Positions 41,716-50,900 of a stretch of DNA of 64,000 nt are shown here, one piece after another; position 1 is the first letter of the stretch, and each line of letters begins with the position of its first letter. Source of the stretch: an uncultured Candidatus Entotheonella sp. (GTDB lineage Bacteria > Tectomicrobia > Entotheonellia > Entotheonellales > Entotheonellaceae); assembly GCA_951828535.1 (NCBI GenBank), contig OX639990.1, forward strand, positions 1,475,300-1,539,299, written 5' to 3'. Under the pieces are notes generated by a model. The model had not been told where the DNA came from and ran no database searches. It saw only the letters and a program-made list of their open reading frames with translations. The position numbers and the translations under genes are program-made.

Positions 41716-42147
41716 TCAATCCTTCAACGGCGACGTGCCCACCCAGCCGGTCTCCGACACGTCGACAATGACGCCGTCCGGTCCGCTGTATTTGACCTCG
41801 ACGTTGGCATGATGCGGGCGCCCCATGCCCACGCCGAGCGCCTGATTGATGTCCGCGCGCGGCGCCGCGTCGGCTGCGGTCAGCTTGGCCGCGATGTCGT
41901 CCAGGCTTTCCACCTGAAACCCGATGTGGTGCAGGCCGCTCCATTCCTTGCCGCGTTCCGTTCCGGCAACGGCATCGTTCTTGAACTTGAGAATCGCGAT
42001 GTTGATATCGCCGTCGCTGAGGTAGTAACCGGAAGCCCCCGGCCCGTCGAGCTTGGCGATTTCTTCCAAGCCGAATACCTCGGTGTAAAACTTGGCCGTT
42101 TCGTCCGGGTTCTGCGTCGAAAGGGCAATGTGCTTGATCTTCGCCAT
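41716..42147 (-). CDS. VOC-family (glyoxalase/extradiol dioxygenase fold) protein
   Basis: The 143-residue protein has paired beta-alpha-beta-beta-beta modules: IKHIALSTQNPDETAKFYTE at the N-terminus, DINIAILKFKNDAV, GLHHIGFQVESLDDIAAKL in the second module, and the ending KYSGPDGVIVDVSETGW. The metal-binding positions His (IKHIAL), His (HHIGF) and Glu (DVSE) appear to be present. Members are lactoylglutathione lyases, epimerases or fosfomycin-type enzymes. AAGGAGAACCAGCC precedes the ATG. The specific activity is unknown. Confidence 0.85.
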   Translation of the reverse strand: MAKIKHIALSTQNPDETAKFYTEVFGLEEIAKLDGPGASGYYLSDGDINIAILKFKNDAVAGTERGKEWSGLHHIGFQVESLDDIAAKLTAADAAPRADINQALGVGMGRPHHANVEVKYSGPDGVIVDVSETGWVGTSPLKD

Positions 42148-42351
42148 GGCTGGTTCTCCTTGTGAACGCCTGTCCTGACACGATGTCCCTGCGGCGGGTC
42201 TCACCTTATGCCAACTCCCCCCGCAACGCAACCGGGGTATTGACCCCTGGGATAGCAACGGCTATTCTGCCGCCCGCTCAGAAGCCGCCTGTTATGGACA
42301 GTTAGAGAATAGGCGAGATCAATCGGAGGGAAGCGAGGAGGAAAGCTGGAA

Positions 42352-42867
42352 ATGAATCAGACGTACCTGCAACGGACAATGCGCCGACTAGTCGGCGTAG
42401 CGGCCGTCACCCTGATGTTGGGTGCCGGCACGGCATATGCGAAGAACCTCAATGTTTACACATGGATCCAGGTAAATGCTCCCGTCGAAACCGTGTGGGG
42501 TGAGATCGGCGGCTTTTGCGACGTGACAAAGGTCCTTCCCATTGTCGTCGATTGCGTGATGACCAGTGGCAAGGGGGTTGGTTCGATCCGCTACCTCACG
42601 TTCGAAGACGGCATGAAGCTGGACGAGCCTATGGCCGATCAAGGCCCGAGCCACTACACCTACATCATGAGCAAGGGCTTCCTCACCGACGCCCGCTATC
42701 GTTCCACGGTCAGGGTGTACCCCGCCACGGACCCCGGAACTTCCGTCGTCGAGTGGTTAGGCCAGATTGACGCCGATGCCTTTGAAGACGGCGGCGCCGA
42801 GATGGCCGAGACGTTGCGTGGTATTTATCAGATGGGCTTGGATAACATCAAGAAGATGTTCGAATAG
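42352..42867 (+). CDS. Exported SRPBCC/START-like protein
   Basis: The 171-residue protein starts with a signal peptide (MRRLVGVAAVTLMLGAGTAYA, cleavage after Ala30). The mature part has the polyketide cyclase/Bet v 1 helix-grip features: NVYTWIQVNAPVETVWGEIG at the first strand, GSIRYLTFEDGMKLDE, STVRVYPATDPGTSVVEWLG and a long C-terminal helix AETLRGIYQMGLDNIKKMFE. It probably binds a hydrophobic ligand in the periplasm. AAAGCTGGAA precedes the ATG. It stands alone between the VOC gene and the flavoprotein. Confidence 0.8.
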   Translation: MNQTYLQRTMRRLVGVAAVTLMLGAGTAYAKNLNVYTWIQVNAPVETVWGEIGGFCDVTKVLPIVVDCVMTSGKGVGSIRYLTFEDGMKLDEPMADQGPSHYTYIMSKGFLTDARYRSTVRVYPATDPGTSVVEWLGQIDADAFEDGGAEMAETLRGIYQMGLDNIKKMFE

Positions 42868-43029
42868 ATCAACTGAGCCTGCGAATCTGATTGCCAAGGG
42901 TCTCTACTCTGCCCTTGGCAATCTCCCCCCCCGCTGCAAATTGTCATTCCGGCGCGCGCCGGGATCCAGCGACTTTATTCCCTGGAAAACCACTGGATTT
43001 CTGCTTTCGCCGGAGCGGTGCCACGCCAA

Positions 43030-44199
43030 TCACCAACCCAGGTCCATCGGACGCAACCCCAACAGCGCCTTCCCGGCCGATTCGACGTGCGACGCCAGCC
43101 CGGCGGCGTGCTGCACGGCAACGTGGATGTCCCGGAAATAACGCTCCAGCGGGTGCTTGCGATACACGGCATTGGTGCCGGCAGTGTGGAACACCACGTC
43201 CACCGCCCGCACCGCTTCGTGCATGGCGTGCGTGATGGCAAGCCGCGCTCGGGCGATTTCGGGGCCTGGATCGGACACCTGCGCGCACACCGCCTCCCAC
43301 GCCGCCCCGACCGACTCGAGCACATAGGCCCGCGCCGCGCCCAGGATGGCCTCCGCTTCGGCGATACGCGATTGCACCAAAGGCCGGTCGCGCAACAGGG
43401 TGGCCGAGTTCGTCGAGCCGGAATGGCTCGCCAACTCGACAAAGGTGTCCATGGCGCCGCGGGCGATGCCCAAGGCGTTGGCCGCGGTGTTCGTCCAGGC
43501 GGCGACCATAACCAGGCGCGGGTTATACAGAGGCGCCACAACCTTGGGCGGTTCATAGAGCGAAAAGGCGTGCGCCTCCGGCACAAAGACGTTGTCGATC
43601 ACGAAATCGTGGCTTCCGGTGCCGCACATGCCGACCACCGACCAAGTGTCCTCGATCGTGGCATTTCCCGCCGGGATATACATCGAACGAATCACGGGCG
43701 TCCCGCTGGCAGACCGGCGCGGCGAGTCGCCGTCCATGACGGTGCAGGTGCAGAACAGCCAGTTGGCGTGATGCACTCCGCTGGCGAAATTCCACTGCCC
43801 GGTTACGCGGTAGCCCCCGTCCACGGGCCACGCCTTGCCTTCAGGCCGCACCGAGCCGGCCATACGCGCCACGGGCGGCTGCCCGAACATGTCGCGGGCG
43901 ACGTCCGGTGCCAGCCAGCCGGTGAAAAGCGACACGCTGTTGGCGATCATGACGCACCAGCCCACCGACCCTTCGGCTTTGGAGAACTCTTCAATCACCC
44001 GGAACGTCTTCAGTGGCGGGGTTTCCGCACCGCCGATGGCGTTGGGGAGGTAAAGCTGAAACAGCCCGGCATCGCCAATCGCCCGCGCCAGAGCGCTCGG
44101 TATGTGACGGAGTTCCTCCAGCTCGTTGCGCACCGCGCGCACCTGGGGCAGCAGGTCAATCGCCGCCGCCAGGGGATCAGATAACGTGGATTGAGACAT
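43030..44199 (-). CDS. Acyl-CoA dehydrogenase-like flavin-dependent oxidoreductase/monooxygenase
   Basis: The 389-residue protein has the acyl-CoA dehydrogenase fold in the branch of two-component flavin hydroxylases (HsaA/PheA-like): ALARAIGDAGLFQLYLPNAIGG, EGSVGWCVMIANSVS, GYRVTGQWNFASGVHHANWL (the VxGxW.f.SG motif) and TWSVVGMCGTGSHDFVIDNVFVP. The usual catalytic Glu of true acyl-CoA dehydrogenases is not evident. Such enzymes hydroxylate aromatic or other substrates using FMNH2/FADH2 from a separate reductase, which is not present nearby. The D-aminoacylase-like gene lies just upstream on the same strand (12 nt), which indicates one transcript. Confidence 0.82.
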   Translation of the reverse strand: MSQSTLSDPLAAAIDLLPQVRAVRNELEELRHIPSALARAIGDAGLFQLYLPNAIGGAETPPLKTFRVIEEFSKAEGSVGWCVMIANSVSLFTGWLAPDVARDMFGQPPVARMAGSVRPEGKAWPVDGGYRVTGQWNFASGVHHANWLFCTCTVMDGDSPRRSASGTPVIRSMYIPAGNATIEDTWSVVGMCGTGSHDFVIDNVFVPEAHAFSLYEPPKVVAPLYNPRLVMVAAWTNTAANALGIARGAMDTFVELASHSGSTNSATLLRDRPLVQSRIAEAEAILGAARAYVLESVGAAWEAVCAQVSDPGPEIARARLAITHAMHEAVRAVDVVFHTAGTNAVYRKHPLERYFRDIHVAVQHAAGLASHVESAGKALLGLRPMDLGW

Positions 44200-44211
44200 C
44201 CCTTTTCCCCA

Positions 44212-45801
44212 CTACTTGCGCAACACCTGACCGGGCAAAGCCGGATGTTGCACGCCATGTTCAACAACAATCTGACCGTTGACGATCACGTAATCAATGC
44301 CGGTGGAATGCTGGTGCGGCGCGTCGAAAGTGGCTTGGTCGGCAACGGTCGCCGCGTCGAAGATGGTGATGTCCGCCGCCTTGCCCTCGGCGAGTACGCC
44401 GCGGTCGCTGAGGCCGAACGTGTCCGCCGCCATGGAGGTCATCTTGCGGACGCCTTCTTCGAGGCTGAGGAGGCGTTCGTCGCGCACGTACTTACCCAGC
44501 ACGCGCGGGAACGTACCGTACGTTCGCGGATGCGGCTTGCCGCCCTGCCCCGTCGCCAGCGCCAGGGAGTCGGAGCCGATCATCAGCAACGGGTGCGCGA
44601 TACCGAGAGCGACGTTTTCCTCGCACATCATGAACAGCACGACCGCCACCCTGCCTTGTTCGGCCAGCAGAAAATCCATCATGGCTTCGGGCGGCTCCTT
44701 CCCCATGGTGTCGGCAATCTGCGCCACCGTGCAGCCCTCGAATTGCTTTTGATGCTGGCAAGACGCCACCAGAATATCGTCCCAGCCCAGCGAACCCGTG
44801 GCGCGCGACCAGCCGGCGCCGTCGCCCTGCACCTCGTCGATGATGCGCTGCCGTGTGTCCCGATCGCCGATGCGCGCCAGGAAGCGGTCCATGCCGCCCT
44901 CCAGCGTCCAGGCCGGGAACAGGCTGGTCATCGTCGTGCTGCCCGCGATGTAGGGGTAGATGTCCGCAGTCACCGCGATGCCGCGTTCCCGTGCCGTCTC
45001 GATCGTCTGCAGCGCCCGTTCCATCTTGCCCCAATTCTCGCGCCCGGACGCCTTCAGGTGGGATATCTGCACGGGAATACCGGCCTCTTCACCGATGCTC
45101 AGCGCCTCGGAGATCGCCTCCTCAAGCGTGCCGCCCTCGCCCCGCATGTGCGTGGCGTAAAGGCCGCCGGCCTGCCGCACGACCTGTGCCAGGGCAACGA
45201 GTTCGGCCGTGTCGCCATAGCATCCGGGGGTGTAGATCAGACCCGAGGACAGACCGGAGGCGCCGTCCTCCATGGCCTCGCCCACAAGACGCTGCATGCG
45301 CGCCAATTCGTCGACACTAGGCGCTCGGTCGGCAAATCCCATGACCGCGATGCGAACGGCGCCGTGGCCGACGAGCGGCACCAGGTTCATGGCGCAGCCC
45401 TGATCGCTGACGCGCTGGTAATACTCACCCAGCCGCTGCCAGTTCCAGGGCAGGTCGGCGTTCAAAAAACCGACGTATTCCTTCAGCAGATCGAGCGTCT
45501 GCGGCGCCACCGGCGCCGGCGAGAAGCCGCAGTTGCCAACGACCTCGGTGGTGATGCCCTGGCGCACCTTGCTGTCCGCGCCGGGCGTACTCAACAGGGT
45601 GAAGTCCGAATGGGTGTGCGCGTCGATGAACCCCGGCGCCACGATACGGCCGCTGGCATCGATGTCGCGAGCCGCGTCGCCCTCCAACGCAGGAGCCACC
45701 GCGGTGACCCGCCCGCCGCTGACGCCGACGTCGGCAGCCACACCCGGGCGCCCGGTGCCGTCGATTACCGTACCGTGTCTGATTAACAAATCAAACGTCA
45801 T
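44212..45801 (-). CDS. N-acyl-D-amino-acid deacylase / D-aminoacylase-family amidohydrolase
   Basis: The 529-residue protein starts TFDLLIRHGTVIDGTGRPG and has the metal site FIDAHTHSDF near residue 63 and QGITTEVVGNCGFSPAP, the D-aminoacylase signature that carries the metal-ligand Cys. Further landmarks are ATHMRGEGG, QISHLKASGREN and TFPRVLGKYVRD. It is a zinc amidohydrolase that deacylates N-acyl-D-amino acids or a related amide. AAGGTAGCCGATT precedes the ATG. It overlaps no neighbour and leads into the flavoprotein gene 12 nt downstream. Confidence 0.88.
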   Translation of the reverse strand: MTFDLLIRHGTVIDGTGRPGVAADVGVSGGRVTAVAPALEGDAARDIDASGRIVAPGFIDAHTHSDFTLLSTPGADSKVRQGITTEVVGNCGFSPAPVAPQTLDLLKEYVGFLNADLPWNWQRLGEYYQRVSDQGCAMNLVPLVGHGAVRIAVMGFADRAPSVDELARMQRLVGEAMEDGASGLSSGLIYTPGCYGDTAELVALAQVVRQAGGLYATHMRGEGGTLEEAISEALSIGEEAGIPVQISHLKASGRENWGKMERALQTIETARERGIAVTADIYPYIAGSTTMTSLFPAWTLEGGMDRFLARIGDRDTRQRIIDEVQGDGAGWSRATGSLGWDDILVASCQHQKQFEGCTVAQIADTMGKEPPEAMMDFLLAEQGRVAVVLFMMCEENVALGIAHPLLMIGSDSLALATGQGGKPHPRTYGTFPRVLGKYVRDERLLSLEEGVRKMTSMAADTFGLSDRGVLAEGKAADITIFDAATVADQATFDAPHQHSTGIDYVIVNGQIVVEHGVQHPALPGQVLRK

Positions 45802-46031
45802 AATCGGCTACCTTATGACGGGGCGCCGCCCCGCGTGGGTGATGTGAGGCTTACAGGACGCGCCATCATAGGGCAAACGCCGCCAAGTGCCTATAGAAAA
45901 CTTTCGCCTCAACCCGCCCGTCAAAGCCCGCACGGGCGCTCGCCGTCGGGTCTGGTGGAGCGTGATATACTAGCGCCTCGTTCGCCCTTGCACTCCGCCC
46001 TACTCCACTCAAACACGAAAGAGCGTGCGCC

Positions 46032-47357
46032 ATGATCGATCGCATCGACGTCAATATCGCCGGCGGTCTGGATATCCCCCTGCCCCGCATGGTGCCGGTA
46101 CGGCAGAAGGCCCAGACCACGCGCGTGGACAACATTCCCGAGACCATTGCCGAGCAATTCAAGAAGCCCGAGATCACGGCCAAGATCAAACCGGGCGAGC
46201 GCATCGCCATCGGCTGCAGCAGCCGCGGCATCGCCAACATCCAGGCCATCGTCAAGGCGGTGGTGGACGGCATCAAATCGCTCGGCGGCGACCCCTTCCT
46301 GTTTCCGGCCATGGGCAGCCACGGCGCCAGCAACGCCGAGGGCCAGCGGCAAGTGCTGGAAGACTACGGCCTGACCGAAGCGGCGGTGGGCGCCCCCATC
46401 CGCGCCACCATGGACACCAAGGTCCTGGGCCAGCTCGACGGCGGCCTGTCGGTGTACGCCGATGCCTACGCAGCGGAGGCCGACGGCATCGTGCTGGTCA
46501 ATCGCATCAAACCCCACACCAGCTTCCGCGGCGACATCGAGAGCGGCGTCGTCAAGATGATGACCATTGGCATGGGCAAGATTCGCGGCGCCACCACGCT
46601 GCACAGTCAGGGCATGGACCATTTTCCCGAGGTGCTGCCTGCCGCCGCCCGCGTCATTATGCGCGAGGCGCCCTTCCGGTTCGGCATCGGCATCGTGGAG
46701 AACGCCCACGACGACACCATGCTCGTCGAGGCCATCGCCGCCGAACACCTGCTGGAACGCGAGGCCACCTTGCAAGCGCTGGCGAAGCAGTCCATGGGGC
46801 GTCTCGCCATTGACGACATCGACGTGCTGGTCATCGAAGAAATGGGCAAGAACGTCAGCGGCGCGGGCTTCGATCCCAACGTCACGGGCCGCAACAATCG
46901 GGGCATCGAGGGATTCAACACGCCGCGCGTCAAGCGCATCGTCGTCCTGGACCTCACGGACGCCTCGCACGGCAACGCGGCGGGCATCTCGCTGGCCGAC
47001 GTGATCACCATGAAGCTCTTCCGCAAGATCGACTTCAGCGCCTTTTACGCCAACATCATCGCCTCCGCCTACCTGGACGGCGGCGCCATTCCCCTCATCA
47101 TGAACACCTCGCAGGAAGCCGTCGCCCTGGCCATCAAATCGGTGCCGCGGGTGGAGCCGCTGGACTGCCGCGTCGTGCGCGTACGCAACACCCTGGCGGT
47201 CACGCACTTCGAGGTGTCGGAGGTGCTGGCCAACGACTTGCGCCACGATTCCCGCTTCGACATTCTTGGCGAACCGGAGCCGTGGCCGTTTGATGAACAG
47301 GGCGAATTGGCCGATTCGCTTCCGACGGCGTTACACGCGGCCGGCGGCGGTTCGTAA
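46032..47357 (+). CDS. LarA-like lactate racemase-domain protein
   Basis: The 441-residue protein belongs to the lactate racemase/DUF2088 group: RIAIGCSSRGIANIQAIVKA in the first domain, FPAMGSHGASNAEGQRQVLEDYG (the conserved GxHGxxxxE(R/Q) segment with His), GIVLVNRIKPHTSFRGDIESG and VVKMMTIGMGKIRGA. LarA uses a nickel-pincer nucleotide to racemise or epimerise 2-hydroxyacids. Here the LarBCE maturation genes are absent, so the family tie is at domain level only. It is followed after 30 nt by a sugar phosphate isomerase-like gene, suggesting joint sugar-acid or hydroxyacid metabolism. Several in-frame starts exist; the ATG at 46032 is used. Confidence 0.82.
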   Translation: MIDRIDVNIAGGLDIPLPRMVPVRQKAQTTRVDNIPETIAEQFKKPEITAKIKPGERIAIGCSSRGIANIQAIVKAVVDGIKSLGGDPFLFPAMGSHGASNAEGQRQVLEDYGLTEAAVGAPIRATMDTKVLGQLDGGLSVYADAYAAEADGIVLVNRIKPHTSFRGDIESGVVKMMTIGMGKIRGATTLHSQGMDHFPEVLPAAARVIMREAPFRFGIGIVENAHDDTMLVEAIAAEHLLEREATLQALAKQSMGRLAIDDIDVLVIEEMGKNVSGAGFDPNVTGRNNRGIEGFNTPRVKRIVVLDLTDASHGNAAGISLADVITMKLFRKIDFSAFYANIIASAYLDGGAIPLIMNTSQEAVALAIKSVPRVEPLDCRVVRVRNTLAVTHFEVSEVLANDLRHDSRFDILGEPEPWPFDEQGELADSLPTALHAAGGGS

Positions 47358-47387
47358 CGCGCCACGTTGCGTGATGAAAGACACCCC

Positions 47388-48242
47388 ATGGAGATCGTGC
47401 TGAACTCCAAATTCTTCCACGCCTTGAGCGTCCCGGACCTCGGCGACAAGGTGCGCGCGCTGGGCTTCGACGGTGTTGACGTCAACGTGCGTCCCGGCCA
47501 CCCGGTCAATCCCGAAAACGCCGAAACGACGCTGCCACAGGCCATCCGCGTCTGGCGGGGTCAGGGGCTCACCTGTCCGCTGGCAACCACCCCCATCTCC
47601 TGGATCGATCCCGACGCGCCGGACGTCGAACCGCTGTACGCCGGTTGCGCGGCTGCCGGGGTGCCACGCGTGAAACTCGGCTTTTTCGCCTTCAAGCCCG
47701 GCGACGACTACTGGGCCTTGGTGGACGCCGGGCGGCGTGCCCTGGAACGGTTCGCGGCGATCGGCCGGAAGCACGGCGTGCAGACCGTTTACCAACTCCA
47801 CAGCGGCCCGGTGCTGGGCTCGAATTGCGCCGGCATGATGCACCTGCTGCGGGGTCTGGACGCACAATGGATCAGCGCCTACCCGGACCTGGGGCACATG
47901 ATTCTGGACGGTGAGGATTACGACATGGGGCTGGCGATGGTGCGGGATTACCTGTCGATCATCGGCGTCAAGGACGCCTTTCACGCCCCGCAGCCGGAGG
48001 GCAGCGAGCCGCCGTATCTGCCGCGCTTCGTCAAGCTCGGCAGCGGCGCCGTCAACTGGCGCCGGGCGCTGGGGGCGTTGAAGGCATTGGGTTACGATGG
48101 GCCTTTTTCGGTGCACACCGAATACGAATTCGACGAGTCCATCATCCGGCAGGTCGGCTATGCCGATGAGACACCGCCGAACCTGGAGGCGTGGGCGCGG
48201 GAAGACGCCGCGTATTTGCGGCGCCTGTGGGCAGAGGTATGA
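47388..48242 (+). CDS. Sugar phosphate isomerase/epimerase-like TIM-barrel protein
   Basis: The 284-residue xylose-isomerase-like barrel has GFDGVDVNVRPGHPV near the N-terminus, TVYQLHSGPVLG and PYLPRFVKLGSGAVNWRRA, where metal-binding Glu, Asp and His residues would cluster (HSG, YPDLGHMILD, SVHTEYEFDE). Members isomerise or epimerise keto-sugars or dehydrate inosose-type compounds. The ATG at 47388 follows GATGAAAGACACCCC; a TTG at 47367 would overlap less well. It is convergent with the following SDR gene (6 nt between stops). Confidence 0.85.
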   Translation: MEIVLNSKFFHALSVPDLGDKVRALGFDGVDVNVRPGHPVNPENAETTLPQAIRVWRGQGLTCPLATTPISWIDPDAPDVEPLYAGCAAAGVPRVKLGFFAFKPGDDYWALVDAGRRALERFAAIGRKHGVQTVYQLHSGPVLGSNCAGMMHLLRGLDAQWISAYPDLGHMILDGEDYDMGLAMVRDYLSIIGVKDAFHAPQPEGSEPPYLPRFVKLGSGAVNWRRALGALKALGYDGPFSVHTEYEFDESIIRQVGYADETPPNLEAWAREDAAYLRRLWAEV

Positions 48243-48248
48243 GGTGGT

Positions 48249-49160
48249 CTACGCAGGCGGGCCAACCTTGCCGCCCGGCGCACCGGAATCGCGCAGGATT
48301 TGCTGGATGTCCTTGGCGAACTTGACCTCCGAATCATCCTGCGGCTCGTAGCCCAGCACGCGGTGGGCGCTGGTCAGCGACCAGAAGGCGCGAGTGTTGT
48401 TGCTGATGCCGTAGACGACCTGCCAGGGTATGCCGTGCTCGTTGTCGATGTTGGGCGCTTCCACGGCTTTGGCGATCAGTTGTGTCAGATCGCGAGGGCT
48501 GATGTAGGCGCCGAGGTCGCGCTTGTAATTGGCTGGATCACCCTGGTACAGGCTCGGGTCCAGTTCGCGCGGCGCGCCGATGCGCACCATGACGACGCCC
48601 ATCTTACGCTGCGTGGTGACGGGCCGGGTGTGCTGCTGGCGGCCGCTGGCGTCGACGAAGTCGCCGAAACCGCAGGCGAACAGGAATCCCATGTGTTCGT
48701 AGGTCGCCTTGGCCCAGCCGTAGAAATTGTCCGACAAGGGCAGTCGGTACGGGTCGAGGACGTCCATCTTGCCGGCGTGAATGAGATTGTGCTCGTACCA
48801 GTCGGCGGCGTGGTTGGAGCTGGCGATCACCACGCGTGAGGTGCCGGCTTCGTAAGCGCAGCGCAGCACGTTGTAGGCCATGGCGACGTTGCGGTTCTCG
48901 TCGTGGAAATGGTCCAGCGGGTCGCCCGTCCGGCGCGTGTAGCCCAGGTGCACCACCGCATCCACACCCTGGAACAGATGCGCGTACTTGCTGCGATCCG
49001 TATCAATCAGGTCGGCCAGCACGACGCCCTCGACGCGTTCCCCCGCCCGGTTTTCTTCCTTCACGTCCACCAACACCATCTTGTACGTCTCGGCGAAGGT
49101 GGGCAAAAGCTGGTTGGCAATGTACCCTGTTGCGCCGGTCATAAGCACCGTTGTTGCCAT
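48249..49160 (-). CDS. NAD-dependent epimerase/dehydratase (extended SDR, uronate dehydrogenase-like)
   Basis: The 303-residue protein has the Rossmann glycine motif TGATGYIANQL near residue 8, the VVHLGYTRRTGDP strand, IASSNHAADWYE (catalytic Ser region) and SDNFYGWAKATYEHMG with the catalytic Tyr and Lys four apart. This pattern resembles uronate dehydrogenases and other sugar-nucleotide-independent epimerases. The ATG at 49160 follows AAAGGTAGTGG. It is divergent from the RraA-like gene (80 nt). Confidence 0.85.
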   Translation of the reverse strand: MATTVLMTGATGYIANQLLPTFAETYKMVLVDVKEENRAGERVEGVVLADLIDTDRSKYAHLFQGVDAVVHLGYTRRTGDPLDHFHDENRNVAMAYNVLRCAYEAGTSRVVIASSNHAADWYEHNLIHAGKMDVLDPYRLPLSDNFYGWAKATYEHMGFLFACGFGDFVDASGRQQHTRPVTTQRKMGVVMVRIGAPRELDPSLYQGDPANYKRDLGAYISPRDLTQLIAKAVEAPNIDNEHGIPWQVVYGISNNTRAFWSLTSAHRVLGYEPQDDSEVKFAKDIQQILRDSGAPGGKVGPPA

Positions 49161-49240
49161 ACTGTCCACTACCTTTCCGTATAGGATTCATTAAGTCGAT
49201 TGAGACTATCTGACCGTACCCGACACAAGGAGAAATTGAC

Positions 49241-49915
49241 GTGCCCAACACGCTTACCGATAGCGAATTGAACGCTTTACGGCAGATCGACACGCCTACT
49301 ATAGCCAACGCCATTGAGCCCTTCAAGGTACGCAGCGACACGGACGGCTTCATGGGCTGGGACATCCGCTGCATGTTCCCCGAGCTCGGCGTCATGGTCG
49401 GATACGCGGTAACCGCAACGCTGGACACCACCACGCACGGGCGGGTGCACGACAAGGAAGCGCGCCTGAAATGCTTCGAGGCGATCCACAACTCGCCGAA
49501 GCCCGTGGTGCTGGTGCTGAAGGACGTGGGCCCCAAGCCGCAGCACGGCTGTCATTTTGGCGACGGCCTGACAACGGTGGCGCAGCGGCTGGGCGCCATC
49601 GGCCTGGTCACGGACGGCGGCGTGCGCGACGTGGACACCGTGCGGGAGATGGGCTTCCACTACTTCGCGCCGGGCATGGTGCCGGCACATGGTAACTTCG
49701 GATTTCTCGAAGCCCAAGTACCCGTTGAGGTGAGCCGCGTTCGGGTTCAGCCCGGTGACCTGATTCACGCCGACGCCAACGGCGTGGTCACCATCCCGCT
49801 GGAAATCGCCCGCGACGTCATCGCCGAGTCGCGCAAGGTGCTGGACGCCGAAGCCGCCTACCGCGACTGGATCAACAGCGACGATTTCTCCATGGAAAAG
49901 CTGCGCGAACGGTAG
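49241..49915 (+). CDS. RraA-family protein (HMG/CHA aldolase-like)
   Basis: The 224-residue protein contains the RraA/HMG aldolase core: TPTIANAIEPF near the N-terminus, CHFGDGLTTVAQRLGAIGLV, the conserved TDGGVRDVDTVREMGF (metal- and substrate-site GGxRD) and ADANGVVTIP near the C-terminus. Members are 4-hydroxy-4-methyl-2-oxoglutarate or related pyruvate aldolases or oxaloacetate decarboxylases; regulation of RNase E is restricted to enteric RraA. The start is GTG at 49241 with AAGGAGAAATTGAC upstream. A hydroxyacid dehydrogenase follows after 33 nt, probably in one operon. Confidence 0.88.
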   Translation: MPNTLTDSELNALRQIDTPTIANAIEPFKVRSDTDGFMGWDIRCMFPELGVMVGYAVTATLDTTTHGRVHDKEARLKCFEAIHNSPKPVVLVLKDVGPKPQHGCHFGDGLTTVAQRLGAIGLVTDGGVRDVDTVREMGFHYFAPGMVPAHGNFGFLEAQVPVEVSRVRVQPGDLIHADANGVVTIPLEIARDVIAESRKVLDAEAAYRDWINSDDFSMEKLRER

Positions 49916-49948
49916 ACAAAACTGCCAACTTGGCAGAAGGAGCACGGC

Positions 49949-50890
49949 ATGGAACTCGGATTCATCGGCCTGGGAACCATGGGGTCGAGTATGGCTCTTA
50001 ACGTTATCAAGGCCGGTCACCATCTCACCGTAAATGACATTAACCGGGATGCCGCCGGGCCGCACCTGGAAGCCGGGGCCGTGTGGGCCGACAGCGCGCA
50101 GGAAGTGGCCGAGGCCAGCGACATCCTGTTCACCTCCCTGCCGGGACCGCCGGAGGTGGAAGCCGTCGCCCTCGGCGAGCATGGCATTCTGTCAGGCATC
50201 AGCCCCGGCAAGGTCTACTTCGACCTGAGCACCAATTCGCCGACACTGGTCCGCCGGGTGCACGAGGCCTTCGCGGCGCGCGGCGCACACCTGCTGGACG
50301 CCCCGGTCAGCGGCGGGCCGCAGGGCGCCCGCAGCGGCAGGCTGGCCATCTGGGTCGGCGGCGACAAGACCGTCTTCGAGCGCTGCAAACCCGTTCTTGA
50401 CGCCATCGGCGACCAGGTGTTCTACGTCGGCGCCATCGGCACAGGATCGGTCGCCAAACTGGTGCACAACTGCACCGGCTACATCCTGCAGACGGCGCTC
50501 GCCGAGACCTTCAGCATGGGCGTCAAAGCGGGCGTCGAGCCGTTGGCGCTTTGGCAGGCAGTCCGCCAGGGAGCGCTGGGACGCCGGCAGACCTTCGATG
50601 GCCTGGCGCAGAACTACTTGCCGGGACGGTTCGACCCGCCCGATTTTGCACTCCGGCTGGCCCGCAAGGACGTGTCACTGGCGGTGGAGGTCGGCAGGGA
50701 ATTCGACGTGCCGATGCGTCTTGCCAATCTGACGGTGGCGGAGCTCACGGAAGCGCTGAACAAGGGTTGGGGGCAACGGGACTCGCGTGCGGCCATGCTG
50801 TTGCAGGAAGAACGCGCAGGGGTTGAGGTGCGTGTACCGCAAGATGTGCTTCAAGAGGTCTTGCAAAAGGAGCGCGGGGGGCAGGGCTAA
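49949..50890 (+). CDS. 3-hydroxyisobutyrate dehydrogenase-family NAD(P) oxidoreductase
   Basis: The 313-residue beta-hydroxyacid dehydrogenase begins FIGLGTMGSSMALNVIKAGH (GxGxMG), has DAPVSGGPQGARSG (substrate motif) and VGAIGTGSVAKLVHNC with the catalytic Lys of GxGxxxKxxxN. Such enzymes oxidise 3-hydroxyisobutyrate, tartronate semialdehyde, 2-hydroxy-3-oxopropionate or gluconate-type acids. AGAAGGAGCACGGC precedes the ATG. Pairing with an RraA-type aldolase fits a pyruvate/semialdehyde route for sugar acids or aromatic breakdown products. The exact substrate is unknown. Confidence 0.9.
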   Translation: MELGFIGLGTMGSSMALNVIKAGHHLTVNDINRDAAGPHLEAGAVWADSAQEVAEASDILFTSLPGPPEVEAVALGEHGILSGISPGKVYFDLSTNSPTLVRRVHEAFAARGAHLLDAPVSGGPQGARSGRLAIWVGGDKTVFERCKPVLDAIGDQVFYVGAIGTGSVAKLVHNCTGYILQTALAETFSMGVKAGVEPLALWQAVRQGALGRRQTFDGLAQNYLPGRFDPPDFALRLARKDVSLAVEVGREFDVPMRLANLTVAELTEALNKGWGQRDSRAAMLLQEERAGVEVRVPQDVLQEVLQKERGGQG

Positions 50891-50900
50891 GACGGCGGGA

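Noticed and set aside
42940-43025. TTCCGGCGCGCGCCGGGATCC segment as a CRISPR or attachment site
   Set aside because: A single palindromic intergenic repeat fragment; no spacer-repeat array and no integrase nearby. No CRISPR array was seen anywhere in the window.
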